Shown: positions 16,679 to 25,019 of the stretch, piece by piece
Layout: each line of letters opens with the position of its first letter
Position numbering within the stretch: the first letter of the stretch is position 1
DNA from: Mycolicibacterium rutilum
GTDB lineage: Bacteria > Actinomycetota > Actinomycetes > Mycobacteriales > Mycobacteriaceae
Direction of reading: 5' to 3'
NCBI RefSeq assembly: GCF_900108565.1
Contig: NZ_LT629971.1
Coordinates: 2,170,001-2,234,000 of the forward strand
DNA length: 64,000 nt
Notes under the pieces: generated by a model
Databases searched by the model: none
The model's input: only the letters and a program-made list of their open reading frames with translations
What the model was told of the DNA's origin: nothing
Translations under genes and position numbers: made by a program

Positions 16679-17800
16679 TCACGGCTCGTGATGAATGCGG
16701 CCGTCGGTTCCGCTCAGCGGCCGCCCGCCGCCGCCCCACCTGCGGGCGATGATCTCGGCGGCGATAGACACCGCGGTTTCCTCGGGGGTGCGGGCGCCCA
16801 GATCCAGCCCGATCGGACTCGCCAGCCGGCTCAGTTCGGCGTCGCCGAGGCCGGCCTCGCGCAACCGCTGCATCCGGTCCTCGTGGGTGCGCCGCGAGCC
16901 CATCACGCCGATGTACCCGACCTCGGGCAGGCGCAGCGCGACCTGCAGCACGGGCACGTCGAACTTGGGGTCGTGGGTGAGCACGCAGATCGCGGTGCGC
17001 GCGTCGATCGCCCCCTGTTCGGCCTGTTCGGCGAGATAGCGGTCAGGCCACATCACGACGACCTCCTCGGCGCCCGGGAACCGGGCCGGGGTCGCGAACA
17101 CCGGCCGGGCGTCGCACACCGTCACCCGGTAGCCGAGCAGCGCGGCCTGCTGGGTCAGCGCGCTCGCGAAGTCGATCGCCCCGAAGATCAGCATCCGCGG
17201 CGCGGGCGCGTGGCTGGCGACGAAGACCTCCATGCCCGACTCCTGGCGCTGCCCGTCGGGGCCGTACGCGAGCACGCCGGTGCGCCCGGCGGCCAACAGC
17301 CCGCGGGCGTCGTCGGTGACCGCGGCATCGGCACGCGCCGAGCCCAGCGAGCCGTCCACGGTGTCGGTGCCGATGACCAGCCTTCTGCCGATGCGGTCCT
17401 GGTCGGGATGCGCGATGACGGTCGCGACCGCGGTCGGCCGGTGCGCGGCGATGTCGTCGGCGATGGCTTGCAGTTGCGGGAAGGTGTCGCGCGACGTCGG
17501 CTCGACGAAGATGTCGATGATGCCGCCGCAGGTGAGACCGACCGCGAACGCATCGTCGTCGCTGACGCCGTAGCGCTGCAGTTCGGGGTGCCCGGACGAG
17601 ACCACCTCGTTGGCCAGTTCGTAGACCGCGGCCTCCACGCAGCCGCCCGAGACCGAACCGGCGACCGTGCCGTCGGGGGAGACGACCATGGTGGCGCCCG
17701 GCTGGCGGGGCGCCGAGCGCATCGTGCGCACGACGGTGGCCACACCGGCGGTGCCGCCGGCCCGCCACACGGCCAGCAAATCGTCGAGCACGTCGCGCAC
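16679..17800 (-). CDS. XdhC/CoxF-family molybdenum cofactor insertion protein
   Basis: 373 residues. The N-terminal XdhC domain has GSVSGGCVEAAVYE (about residues 48-61) and CGGIIDIF; the C-terminal Rossmann domain has IFGAIDFA, THDPKFD and YIGVMGSRRTHEDR. XdhC binds molybdenum cofactor and helps its sulfuration and insertion into xanthine dehydrogenase-type enzymes. The GTG at 17800 begins VRDVLDDLL, the usual N-terminus; the long upstream extension is not family-like. It lies directly before the cox-like operon on the same strand, which links them functionally. Confidence 0.88.
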   Translation of the reverse strand: MRDVLDDLLAVWRAGGTAGVATVVRTMRSAPRQPGATMVVSPDGTVAGSVSGGCVEAAVYELANEVVSSGHPELQRYGVSDDDAFAVGLTCGGIIDIFVEPTSRDTFPQLQAIADDIAAHRPTAVATVIAHPDQDRIGRRLVIGTDTVDGSLGSARADAAVTDDARGLLAAGRTGVLAYGPDGQRQESGMEVFVASHAPAPRMLIFGAIDFASALTQQAALLGYRVTVCDARPVFATPARFPGAEEVVVMWPDRYLAEQAEQGAIDARTAICVLTHDPKFDVPVLQVALRLPEVGYIGVMGSRRTHEDRMQRLREAGLGDAELSRLASPIGLDLGARTPEETAVSIAAEIIARRWGGGGRPLSGTDGRIHHEP

Positions 17801-17903
17801 GCTCGCAGTGTAAGCCCGTCCCGCTGGGCGAGTGCTCAGCGATCGGCGGCGTGACTCTGACGAGTCGTGCTGTAATGGCTGTATCGCTTGGTACACCCCG
17901 AAG

Positions 17904-18791
17904 TTGAGGATCCCGCGGCTACCGTCGCTGCCCGCGGTGGCACCGGTCGGCGAAGTTCCGGACGGCCGCGTGGTGGACCTCCCCGGCCGGGGCGCCACCT
18001 ATGTCATCGACTCGGGCCCGCATGACGGCCCGACGTTAGTGCTTCTGCACTCGGTGGCCTGCACCGGCGTGATGACCTGGTACCCCGCGCTGGCGCACCT
18101 GCGCCGGTTCGGCCGCGTCGTCGTCTTCGACCAACGCGGTCACGGGCAGGGCATCGACACGCCGCGGTTCCTCCTCGAGGACTGCGCGGACGACGTCGTG
18201 GCGCTCGCCGACGTGTTGGGCGTGTCGACGGTCGTTCCCGTCGGCTACTCGATGGGTTCGCTGGTCGCGCAACTGGTGTGGCGGCGGCACCCGTCGCGCG
18301 TCGACGGGCTGGTGTTGTGCGCCGCCGCGGCGGCGGTGAACCGGGCGAGCTACGAGAGGGTCGCGACCGGACTGTTCGCCGCGCTGCTCGAGTCGCTGAG
18401 CCCGCCGGCGCGCCGACTGGCGCCGGGAGCGGCGCTGACACAAGGCTACCTGCGCGACCACCAGTGGATCCTCGGCCAGGTGCGCAGCACGTCGCCCGGC
18501 GCGATCACCCGGGCGATCGCGGAGGACATCCGTTTCGACTCGACGAAATGGATCCACGAGGTCGACGTGCCGACGGCCGTGCTGGTGACCCTGCGCGACC
18601 GCGCGTTCGGTGTGAGCAGGCAGCGCTGGCTGGCCGACCGCATCCCCGACGCGGTGACCGTCGAGGTGGACGCCGGACACGCGGGCTGCACCTTCGCCTC
18701 AGAGAAGTTCGTCGCCGGACTGGTCGCGGCGGTGGAGTCGGTCCGCGACCGCCTTCCGGCGACCGAGCGGTACAGGAGCGCAGAGGGCTAG
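17904..18791 (+). CDS. alpha/beta hydrolase
   Basis: About 295 residues. The nucleophile elbow is GYSMGS and the oxyanion HSVAC follows strand beta3 in LVLLHSVACTG; DQRGHG follows, and the last His is probably in DAGHAGC. The start is uncertain: TTG at 17904 begins the recognisable part (LRIPRLPSLPAV), while a GTG at 17832 would add 24 unconvincing residues; neither has a strong ribosome-binding site. The stop is two bases before the wax-ester synthase gene, so the two are translationally linked. It may be a lipase or esterase of acylglycerols; substrate unknown. Confidence 0.78.
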   Translation: MRIPRLPSLPAVAPVGEVPDGRVVDLPGRGATYVIDSGPHDGPTLVLLHSVACTGVMTWYPALAHLRRFGRVVVFDQRGHGQGIDTPRFLLEDCADDVVALADVLGVSTVVPVGYSMGSLVAQLVWRRHPSRVDGLVLCAAAAAVNRASYERVATGLFAALLESLSPPARRLAPGAALTQGYLRDHQWILGQVRSTSPGAITRAIAEDIRFDSTKWIHEVDVPTAVLVTLRDRAFGVSRQRWLADRIPDAVTVEVDAGHAGCTFASEKFVAGLVAAVESVRDRLPATERYRSAEG

Positions 18792-18793
18792 CG

Positions 18794-20119
18794 GTGAAGC
18801 CCCTGAGCGGCTGGGACTCGCTGTTGCTGTCCAGCGAGACGCCCAACGTGCACCAGCACACGCTGAAGATCGCGGTGATCGACACCTCGGAGTTCGCCGG
18901 TGCGCCGACGTTCGACGCGTTCGTCGGCATCCTGCGGGCGCGGCTGCCTGCGCTCGATCCGCTGCGGTACGAACTCGTCGACGTGCCGCTGCGCCTGCAC
19001 CGGCCGGTGTGGCGGGAAGGCGCCGAGGTCGACCTCGACCACCACGTGCGGCGGGTGGACGTCCCCGCACCGGGCGGGCGGGCCGGGCTCGACGCGTTGA
19101 TCGGCCGGATCGCGAGCACGCCGCTGGACCGCAGCAGGCCGCTGTGGGAGCTGTACTACGCCGAAGGCGTCGCCGAGAACCGCGTCGCCGTCATCGGCAA
19201 GGTGCACCATGCGCTCGCCGACGGGGTCGCCTCGGCCAACCTGATGGCCCGCGCGATGGACTGGTCACAGCAGGACGCGGCCATCCCGGCCGCCCGTTCG
19301 GACCCCGAAAACCTCTCTGCCGCAACGCTTCTGGTCTTCGCCGGCCGGGACCATCTGCGCCGGTTGGCCGCACTGCCTGCCGCCGTGAAAGACGGTGTCG
19401 CCGGCGCCTACCGGCTGCAGCGGCGAGCCCGTCGTCGCCGCCGTCACCCCGACCTCGCCGAGCGGTTCAAGCCGCCGCCCACCTTCCTCAACCGCAAGCT
19501 CTCGCCGGGGCGCGCGTTCGCTACCGCCACGCTGCTGCTCGAACACGGCGAAGGCCGCGCCGACGATGCGCTCATCGCGTCGGTGCCCGCGGCCACCGAC
19601 GCGTCACCGGACCGGATCTCCGGCAACGAGCTGAGCACCATGCTGGTCTCGTTGCCTGTGCAGATCGCCGACCCGCTGGAGCGGATCCGGCTGATCCAGA
19701 CGGCGACCGGCATCGCCAAGGAGGACCACCGGCTGCTCGGACCCGCGACCGTCGGCACCTGGCTGCGCTACGTCCCGCCCGCGGCGATGCGGGCCACGTT
19801 CGCCTGGACATCGCGCCGCGAGGCGCCGAACCAGTTGTTCAACCTGATCGTCTCCAACGTGCCCGGTCCCCGCGAGCGCGGCCGCATCGCGGGGGCGGTG
19901 GTCACCGAGATCTACTCGGTCGGCCCGCTGGCCGCCGGCTCGGCGATGAACGTCACGGTGTGGAGCTACGTCGACCAGCTCAACATCTCGGTGCTGTGCG
20001 ACGACCTGCTGTTCGACGATGTGCACGCAGCGACCGACGCGTTCGTCGCGGCGTTCGCCGAGATCCGCGACGCGGTCAGCGCACGTCAAATTCGATCGGA
20101 ACCTTCGCCGGACCGGTGA
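18794..20119 (+). CDS. wax ester synthase/diacylglycerol acyltransferase (WS/DGAT)
   Basis: 441 residues, the usual size. The acyltransferase motif HHALADG is at 138-144 with the catalytic second His, and PLWELYY, a conserved WS/DGAT stretch, is at 117-123. The C-terminal DUF1298 half ends near NVTVWSY. It esterifies acyl-CoA to diacylglycerol or fatty alcohol, making storage triacylglycerol or wax. The GTG at 18794 gives the canonical start KPLSGWDSLLL. The upstream hydrolase gene ends two bases before. Its 3' end overlaps the convergent P450 gene by 44 bases. Confidence 0.92.
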   Translation: MKPLSGWDSLLLSSETPNVHQHTLKIAVIDTSEFAGAPTFDAFVGILRARLPALDPLRYELVDVPLRLHRPVWREGAEVDLDHHVRRVDVPAPGGRAGLDALIGRIASTPLDRSRPLWELYYAEGVAENRVAVIGKVHHALADGVASANLMARAMDWSQQDAAIPAARSDPENLSAATLLVFAGRDHLRRLAALPAAVKDGVAGAYRLQRRARRRRRHPDLAERFKPPPTFLNRKLSPGRAFATATLLLEHGEGRADDALIASVPAATDASPDRISGNELSTMLVSLPVQIADPLERIRLIQTATGIAKEDHRLLGPATVGTWLRYVPPAAMRATFAWTSRREAPNQLFNLIVSNVPGPRERGRIAGAVVTEIYSVGPLAAGSAMNVTVWSYVDQLNISVLCDDLLFDDVHAATDAFVAAFAEIRDAVSARQIRSEPSPDR

Positions 20120-21275
20120 TGCCCACCAACGGCTTCCATATCGCGGGCCCGGCGCGGCGCAGATTGCGCATCCGGCTCGCCATCACCACCAGCGCCTCGG
20201 CCAGTTCGCGGCGGGCGAGGTTGGCCCCGAGACAGTAGTGCGCGCCCGCCCCGAACGTCTGCATCGGCGCCGCGCCCCGTCGGGTGATGTCGAGGGTGTC
20301 GGGATCGTCGTAAGTCGCCGGGTCGCGGTTGGCGCTGGCCGTGTTGACCAGAACGAAGGTGCCCGCCGGAATCTCGACGCCCGCATATTCGACGTCCTCG
20401 GTCGTCATCCGCATCGCGCCGAACACGACGGGATAGAACCGCATCAGTTCCTCGACCGCGTTCATCGCGAGCTCGGGGTGCTCGGCGAGCAGCTCCCACT
20501 GGTCGGGGTGATCGCACAGCACGTCCACCGCGGCCGCCAGCTGGTTGCGGGTGGTGTCGGTGCCCGCCATCAGGATTCCGGCGGCCAGCATCCGCAACTC
20601 CTCGATCGTCAGCCGGTCACCGTCGTCTTCGGCGCGGATCAGCTCCGAGATCAGGTCGTCGGTCAGCGACGTGCGCCGGTCGGCGACCATCGCGTCGATG
20701 TACTCGTCGAGTTCACCCCACGCCTGCAGGATCACCGGTTCGTGTTCGGCGACGTTCCAGGCGAACAGCTTGAAGAAGTCGTCGGCCCACTCCGAGAACA
20801 ACTTCGCGTCCTCGCTCGGGGCGCCCAGCAGTTCGGCGATCACCGGCACCGGATAGGGGCGGGCGATGTCCTCGACCACCTCGCAGCGGCCGGCCGGCAG
20901 CAGCGGGTCGACCAGTCCGCCGATGATGTCGGTGATGGTGGCCTCGAGTCGGTTCACCGAGCGCGGGGTGAACGCCTTGCACACCAGCCGGCGCAGCCGG
21001 GTGTGGTCGTCGCCGTTGATGCTGAGCAGGCTGGTGACGGCCCGGTCCCACAGCGGCCCCGACGTGATGCCCTGCGCTTTCAGCCCGAGCCCGGGCGGCA
21101 TGCTCATCCGGGGGTCGCGCAGCGCGGCGTGCGCGGCCTCGTACGTCAGCAGTTCCGGGCCGTGCGCTCCCTGCGCCACCGCGGTCGCGCGGCGCGCCTC
21201 GGCGATGCGGCGGTGGGCTTCATGGGCGCTCGGCGCGTCTTCGTAGGACAGCGTCGGCATGTCGGCCAGAGCCAT
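20076..21275 (-). CDS. cytochrome P450
   Basis: 399 residues, soluble bacterial class. The heme loop is [14 protein letters not shown] with the Cys ligand, the oxygen-activating I-helix reads AGTDTTRN, and the K-helix pair is in EELMRF. The ATG at 21275 has GAGGAGGTCACC immediately before, with a second GGAGGTGATC further up. No ferredoxin lies beside it. Its 3' end overlaps the WS/DGAT gene tail-to-tail by 44 bases. The CYP family and substrate cannot be assigned by reading. Confidence 0.9.
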   Translation of the reverse strand: MALADMPTLSYEDAPSAHEAHRRIAEARRATAVAQGAHGPELLTYEAAHAALRDPRMSMPPGLGLKAQGITSGPLWDRAVTSLLSINGDDHTRLRRLVCKAFTPRSVNRLEATITDIIGGLVDPLLPAGRCEVVEDIARPYPVPVIAELLGAPSEDAKLFSEWADDFFKLFAWNVAEHEPVILQAWGELDEYIDAMVADRRTSLTDDLISELIRAEDDGDRLTIEELRMLAAGILMAGTDTTRNQLAAAVDVLCDHPDQWELLAEHPELAMNAVEELMRFYPVVFGAMRMTTEDVEYAGVEIPAGTFVLVNTASANRDPATYDDPDTLDITRRGAAPMQTFGAGAHYCLGANLARRELAEALVVMASRMRNLRRAGPAIWKPLVGITGPAKVPIEFDVR

Positions 21276-21368
21276 GGTGACCTCCTCGCAGTGATCACCT
21301 CCGATGCTCGGTTCGCAGCGCGACAGCGGGCTAGCGTAGGGCACTACTCCAACGGGAGAGGGGACGCG

Positions 21369-21992
21369 ATGCGCGGCACCGGCCTGGCCGCGACGGTGGC
21401 CGTGGTGGCGACCGCCGCTGTGGCCGTCGCGCCCGTCGCGGCGGACCCGGCCCTCGTCGACGTCCGGGACGTGGTGCCCGACGCGATCATCGACCTGCGC
21501 TACGCCACCGCCGACAACTTCGTCGGCGAGCAGATGTATCCCGCCGACGCACGGTGTCTGGTGGATGCCTCGATGGCGCCGCGGCTGACCGCCGCCGCGG
21601 ATGTGCTGCGCTCCTCCGGTGAGGTGCTGGTGTTCTGGGACTGCTACCGGCCGCACGAGGTGCAGGTGCGGATGTACGACGCGGTCAGCGAGCCGGGCTG
21701 GGTGTCGCGGCCGGGCCCGTATGCCAAGAGCCACGAGGCGGGTCTGTCGGTCGACGTGACCGTCGCACGCGACGGCGCGCTCCTGGACATGGGCACCGGT
21801 TTCGACGAATTCACCCCGCGCGCAAACGCTTACGCGACGGACGGCGTCAGCCCCGAGGCGCAGGCGAACCGGGCCCGGCTGCGCGACGCGATGGCCGCCG
21901 GCGGCCTGACGGTCTACAAGGGCGAGTGGTGGCACTTCGACGCGCCCGGTGCGTACACGCCGCGGCCGATCCTCGACGCGCCGCTCAACTAG
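21369..21992 (+). CDS. D-Ala-D-Ala dipeptidase, VanX-type (peptidase M15D), secreted
   Basis: 207 residues. A signal peptide covers about 1-25 (LAATVAVVATAAVAVAPVAA). Zinc ligands are H122 and D129 in SHEAGLSVD and H189 in GEWWH, with E186 as the general base; DCYRPHEV is the conserved Arg/His loop. Secreted VanX homologues of this kind probably trim or recycle peptidoglycan peptides and need not give vancomycin resistance. The ATG at 21369 follows GGGAGAGGGGACGCG. No vanH or vanA gene is near. Confidence 0.88.
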   Translation: MRGTGLAATVAVVATAAVAVAPVAADPALVDVRDVVPDAIIDLRYATADNFVGEQMYPADARCLVDASMAPRLTAAADVLRSSGEVLVFWDCYRPHEVQVRMYDAVSEPGWVSRPGPYAKSHEAGLSVDVTVARDGALLDMGTGFDEFTPRANAYATDGVSPEAQANRARLRDAMAAGGLTVYKGEWWHFDAPGAYTPRPILDAPLN

Positions 21993-21998
21993 GCGTAG

Positions 21999-22118
21999 TC
22001 AGGCCGCCGTCGGGTCGGCGGACACCGCCTGGCAGTAGTGGCACAGATTCGGCCCGAGCGTCGGATAACCACATCCCCCGCAAACAGCTACCGCGGTTGT
22101 CTCATCGGCTTCGAGCAT
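21999..22118 (-). CDS. 39-residue zinc-ribbon miniprotein
   Basis: A small reading frame from ATG 22118 to TGA 21999. The product has CGGC and CHYC pairs separated by nine residues, a minimal zinc ribbon or knuckle, with an acidic start (MLEADET) and an Ala/Pro tail. The spacing of the four cysteines and its fit into the 197-base gap between the VanX-like and MFS genes argue that it is real. GAGGGACGGGG lies 15-25 bases upstream. Function unknown; it could bind zinc or a partner protein or nucleic acid. Confidence 0.6.
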   Translation of the reverse strand: MLEADETTAVAVCGGCGYPTLGPNLCHYCQAVSADPTAA

Positions 22119-22150
22119 GCCGCCTATGTACCCCGTCCCTCGGAAATCAA

Positions 22151-22164
22151 TCCCAAATCTGGGA
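22151..22164. promoter_or_regulatory. dyad operator candidate before the MFS gene
   Basis: TCCCA-AATC-TGGGA, 26 bases upstream of the MFS start at 22190, flanked by AATC and GATT that extend the symmetry. It could also act on the divergent zinc-ribbon gene. No adjacent regulator. Confidence 0.4.
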
Positions 22165-22189
22165 CGGATTTGGAAAGCTGCCGTACGAC

Positions 22190-23464
22190 ATGGCTACCAC
22201 TGACACGCTCCCGGCCGACACCGACACCCACAGCGCCCGGCGGGCGTGGGCGGCGGTCGTCCTGCTCGCCGTCGTCGGCACCCTCAACTACGCCGACCGG
22301 TTCCTGCCCGCGGTCCTCGCCGAACCGATCCGCAGCGATCTGGCCCTGTCGGACACCGCACTCGGCGTCATCAACGGGTTCGGGTTTCTGGCCGTGTACG
22401 CGGTGCTGGGCCTGGTGATCGCCCGGATCGCCGACCGCGGCGCGTTCGGGCTGGTGATCTCGGCCTGTCTGACGCTGTGGGGCGCGATGACGATGCTCGG
22501 CGGCGCGGTCCAATCCGGTTTTCAGCTCGCGCTCACCCGCGTCGGCGTGGCGGTGGGGGAGGCGGGTAGCACGCCCGCCGCGCACGCCTATGTGGCGCGT
22601 AACTTCGCGCCCGACCGCCGCGCCGCGCCGCTGGCGGTGATCACCCTGTCGATCCCGCTGGCGAGCGCAGCCAGCCTGATCGGCGGCGGCCTGCTGGCCC
22701 AATCTCTGGGCTGGCGAATGGCTTTCGTGGTGATGGGGGCGATCAGCGTGCTGTTCGCGCCGCTGGTGCTGCTCGCGCTCGGCCGCAGGCAGTCGATGCC
22801 CGCCGCGCCCGCACAGCGCGGTGGGCTGGCGAGCGCCACCGACCTGTTGCGCAAACCCAGCTTCGTGGTCATCGTCGCGGGCGCGGCGTGCATCTCGGTC
22901 GCGGGCTACTCGCTGACGGCCTTCGCCCCCGCGTATCTGGTGCGCGCGCGGGGGATGGAACTGGGCGAAGTCGGGGTGCACTACGGCATCGCCAGCGGGT
23001 TGACCGGCATCCTCGGCCTGCTCGTCGTGGGCCGTATCGCCGACCGGTTGGCCGCGCGGGATCCCCGGTGGCCGCTGTGGCTGGTGGCCGCGGTGACCGC
23101 TGCGATGCTGCCGTTCTCGGCGCTGGCGTTCACGGTCGGCAGCCAGACGCTGTGCATCTGGTTCATCTCGCTGAGCTATGTCGTCGGAACCGCGTACATG
23201 GCGCCGTCGATCGCGGCGATCCAGCGGTTGGCCCGCGTCGAACAACGGGCCACCGCGTCGGCGATCTTCCTGTTCTTCAGCGCGGTCGTCGGGTCGGCGG
23301 GCCCGTTCCTGACCGGTGTGTTCAGCGACGCCCTCAAAGCCGATCTGGGCGCCGAATCGCTCGGCCGGGCGCTGCTGATCGTCCCGGTCTTCCAGATCGT
23401 GGCGATCTGCTGCTATCTCCTCGCCAGCCGGCGGTTCACCCGCGAGATCGTCGACACCCCGTGA
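22190..23464 (+). CDS. MFS transporter, spinster-like
   Basis: 424 residues with twelve membrane helices. The opening LNYADRFLPAVLAEPI is typical of the Spinster/hexuronate-like branch, and the loop-2/3 motif appears as ARIADRGAFG with a repeat VGRIADRLAARDP after helix 8. A substrate cannot be named; this branch exports or imports lipids, organic acids or sugars. The ATG at 22190 (MATTDTLPADTD) is preferred to an upstream frame extension. It is divergent from the zinc-ribbon miniprotein, with a dyad in between. Confidence 0.85.
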   Translation: MATTDTLPADTDTHSARRAWAAVVLLAVVGTLNYADRFLPAVLAEPIRSDLALSDTALGVINGFGFLAVYAVLGLVIARIADRGAFGLVISACLTLWGAMTMLGGAVQSGFQLALTRVGVAVGEAGSTPAAHAYVARNFAPDRRAAPLAVITLSIPLASAASLIGGGLLAQSLGWRMAFVVMGAISVLFAPLVLLALGRRQSMPAAPAQRGGLASATDLLRKPSFVVIVAGAACISVAGYSLTAFAPAYLVRARGMELGEVGVHYGIASGLTGILGLLVVGRIADRLAARDPRWPLWLVAAVTAAMLPFSALAFTVGSQTLCIWFISLSYVVGTAYMAPSIAAIQRLARVEQRATASAIFLFFSAVVGSAGPFLTGVFSDALKADLGAESLGRALLIVPVFQIVAICCYLLASRRFTREIVDTP

Positions 23465-23490
23465 CCACGCGGCTGCGGGCCTGTTTACTG

Positions 23491-23507
23491 TGTCGTTGAT
23501 ATCGACA
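23491..23507. promoter_or_regulatory. dyad in the leader of the 119-residue gene
   Basis: TGTCG-N7-CGACA with an AT-rich centre (TTGATAT), placed 16-32 bases before the start at 23523 and just before the AAAGGAG site. A -10-like TTTACT lies at 23484-23489. Arms are only five bases. Confidence 0.3.
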
Positions 23508-23522
23508 GCAAAGGAGACGTGG

Positions 23523-23882
23523 ATGGCGCAGTTTCTCGCTCTGCAGGGCTCGGCCCACCAGACCCACCAGTCGGCGGCCTATGAACTCCAAGAGGCGGTG
23601 GACATCGAGAAGCTCGCGCAGGAACTGTCCAGCGCGGTGACCCTCGACCGCGTCGTGCCGGTGCCCGCCGTGCTCCCGCAGGCCAGGGGCCGCCGGCAGA
23701 AGGTGACGCTGTACGTCCGGCCGGCCGCGTGGGGACTGTGGACCTTCTACGAGCTCTCGGAAGAGGATCAGCGTCAGCTGGTGAAGGAGAACCCGTTGCT
23801 CAACGCGCTCGTTCAGGGTGTGTCGCAGCAAGGGCAGGCACGTCCGGCGGCACAACAGAATCCGCTCTTCGGGCAGCAGTAA
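23523..23882 (+). CDS. conserved hypothetical protein, 119 residues
   Basis: A small soluble protein. The ATG at 23523 has a perfect AAAGGAG six bases before it. The N-terminal half is helical and Gln/His-rich (LQGSAHQTHQSAAYELQEAVDI); the middle has a basic RGRRQKVTLYVRP strand and an aromatic WGLWTFYEL; the tail is Gln-rich (QQGQARPAAQQ). No membrane segment or known motif. It is on the strand of the MFS gene and the following reductase. I do not recognise the family. Confidence 0.72.
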   Translation: MAQFLALQGSAHQTHQSAAYELQEAVDIEKLAQELSSAVTLDRVVPVPAVLPQARGRRQKVTLYVRPAAWGLWTFYELSEEDQRQLVKENPLLNALVQGVSQQGQARPAAQQNPLFGQQ

Positions 23883-23932
23883 CCCGGCCGAGGTCGCTGA
23901 TTTCCGGCGCGGCATGACGTAGCTTCGCCTTC

Positions 23933-24958
23933 GTGGCCGAGCTGATGAATCGCCAGATCGTGTTGCGTCGCCGACCCACCGGGCTGGTGCAGCCGGACGA
24001 CACCGAGCTGATCAGCCTGCCCGCTCCGGAACCCGCCGAGGGTGAGGCACTGGTGCGTACCACCTATGTCGGTATCGACGCCGCGGCCCGCACCTGGCTC
24101 AACGACCAGCCGGGCTATCTGCCGCCGGTGCAGCTCGGTGAGGTGATCCGGGCCGCAGGCATCGGCGAGGTGGTGGCGTCGCGCTGTGACGCCTACACCG
24201 TCGGCGACGTCGTCACCACGCTCACCGGGTTCCAGGAGTACGTCATCAGCCGCGATGACATCTTCACCACCCCGGTGCCCGGTCCCGACGTCGACCAGCT
24301 CGCGGTGATGTCGGTGTACGGGCCGACGGGCGCGACCGCGTACTTCGGGATGATGGGCATCGGCAAGCCGCAGCCGGGCGAGACCGTCGTGGTGTCGGCG
24401 GCGGCCGGCGCCACCGGATCGGTGGCCGGGCAGATCGCCAAGATCGCCGGCGCCCGGGTCGTCGGCATCGCGGGCGGTCCGCAGAAATGCCGGGCGGTGG
24501 TGGAGGACTTCGGTTTCGACGCTTGTATCGACTACCGCGACGGCGATCTGGCGGCGGCGTTGAAGTCGCACTGCCCCAAGGGTGTTGACGTGTACTTCGA
24601 CAACGTCGGCGGGCCGATCCTCGATGCGGTGCTGGGCCGGCTGGCGCACAAGGCCCGTGTCGTGTTGTGCGGTGTCATCTCCAGTTACCTGACCGGTGAG
24701 CATCCGGGTCCGGCCAACTACGTGAACCTGCTGTCGAAGACCGCGCTGATGCAGGGCTTCAACGCGCTCGACGAGTGGGGGCGTTTCGGCGAGGCGTTCG
24801 GGCCGCTGCGGCAGTGGGCGCAGGAGGGCAGGCTGGTGCACCGGCAGACGATCTTCGAGGGCATCGAATCGTGTGTGGATGCGATGAACGGGCTGTTCAC
24901 CGGCGCCAACATCGGCAAGATGTTGGTCAAGATCAGCGAGCCGAGCGCCGGTGGTTGA
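23933..24958 (+). CDS. zinc-free NADP-dependent oxidoreductase (MDR family, CurA/leukotriene-B4 reductase type)
   Basis: 341 residues. The nucleotide motif AAAGATGSVAGQIAK (about 157-171) and the following GGPQKC are typical of prostaglandin/2-alkenal reductases; no zinc ligands are present. YFDNVGG (about 222-228) is conserved in this branch. It should reduce an alpha,beta-unsaturated ketone or aldehyde with NADPH. GTG start at 23933. About 60 bases downstream lies the cutinase gene with its own SigF-type promoter. Confidence 0.88.
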   Translation: MAELMNRQIVLRRRPTGLVQPDDTELISLPAPEPAEGEALVRTTYVGIDAAARTWLNDQPGYLPPVQLGEVIRAAGIGEVVASRCDAYTVGDVVTTLTGFQEYVISRDDIFTTPVPGPDVDQLAVMSVYGPTGATAYFGMMGIGKPQPGETVVVSAAAGATGSVAGQIAKIAGARVVGIAGGPQKCRAVVEDFGFDACIDYRDGDLAAALKSHCPKGVDVYFDNVGGPILDAVLGRLAHKARVVLCGVISSYLTGEHPGPANYVNLLSKTALMQGFNALDEWGRFGEAFGPLRQWAQEGRLVHRQTIFEGIESCVDAMNGLFTGANIGKMLVKISEPSAGG

Positions 24959-24978
24959 GGTGCTTTCGATCCGGGTAT
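24953..24978 (+). promoter_or_regulatory. SigF-type promoter candidate for the cutinase-like gene
   Basis: GGTTG (24953-24957), 15-base spacer, GGGTAT (24973-24978). The mycobacterial SigF consensus is GGTTT-N15-17-GGGTAT, so this fits ten of eleven positions. The predicted start near 24985 leaves a leader of about 35 bases before 25020. Confidence 0.5.
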
Positions 24979-25019
24979 CTCGATCGCTGTTGTCGGACAG
25001 ATCTTGAAGGAGTACCTGC

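Noticed and set aside
20019..21368. Upstream extension of the VanX-like gene
   Set aside because: Open only because it is antisense to the P450; the signal peptide and ribosome site define the start at 21369.
21369..21992. Vancomycin-resistance vanX
   Set aside because: It has a signal peptide and no vanH, vanA or vanRS neighbours, so a peptidoglycan recycling role is more likely.
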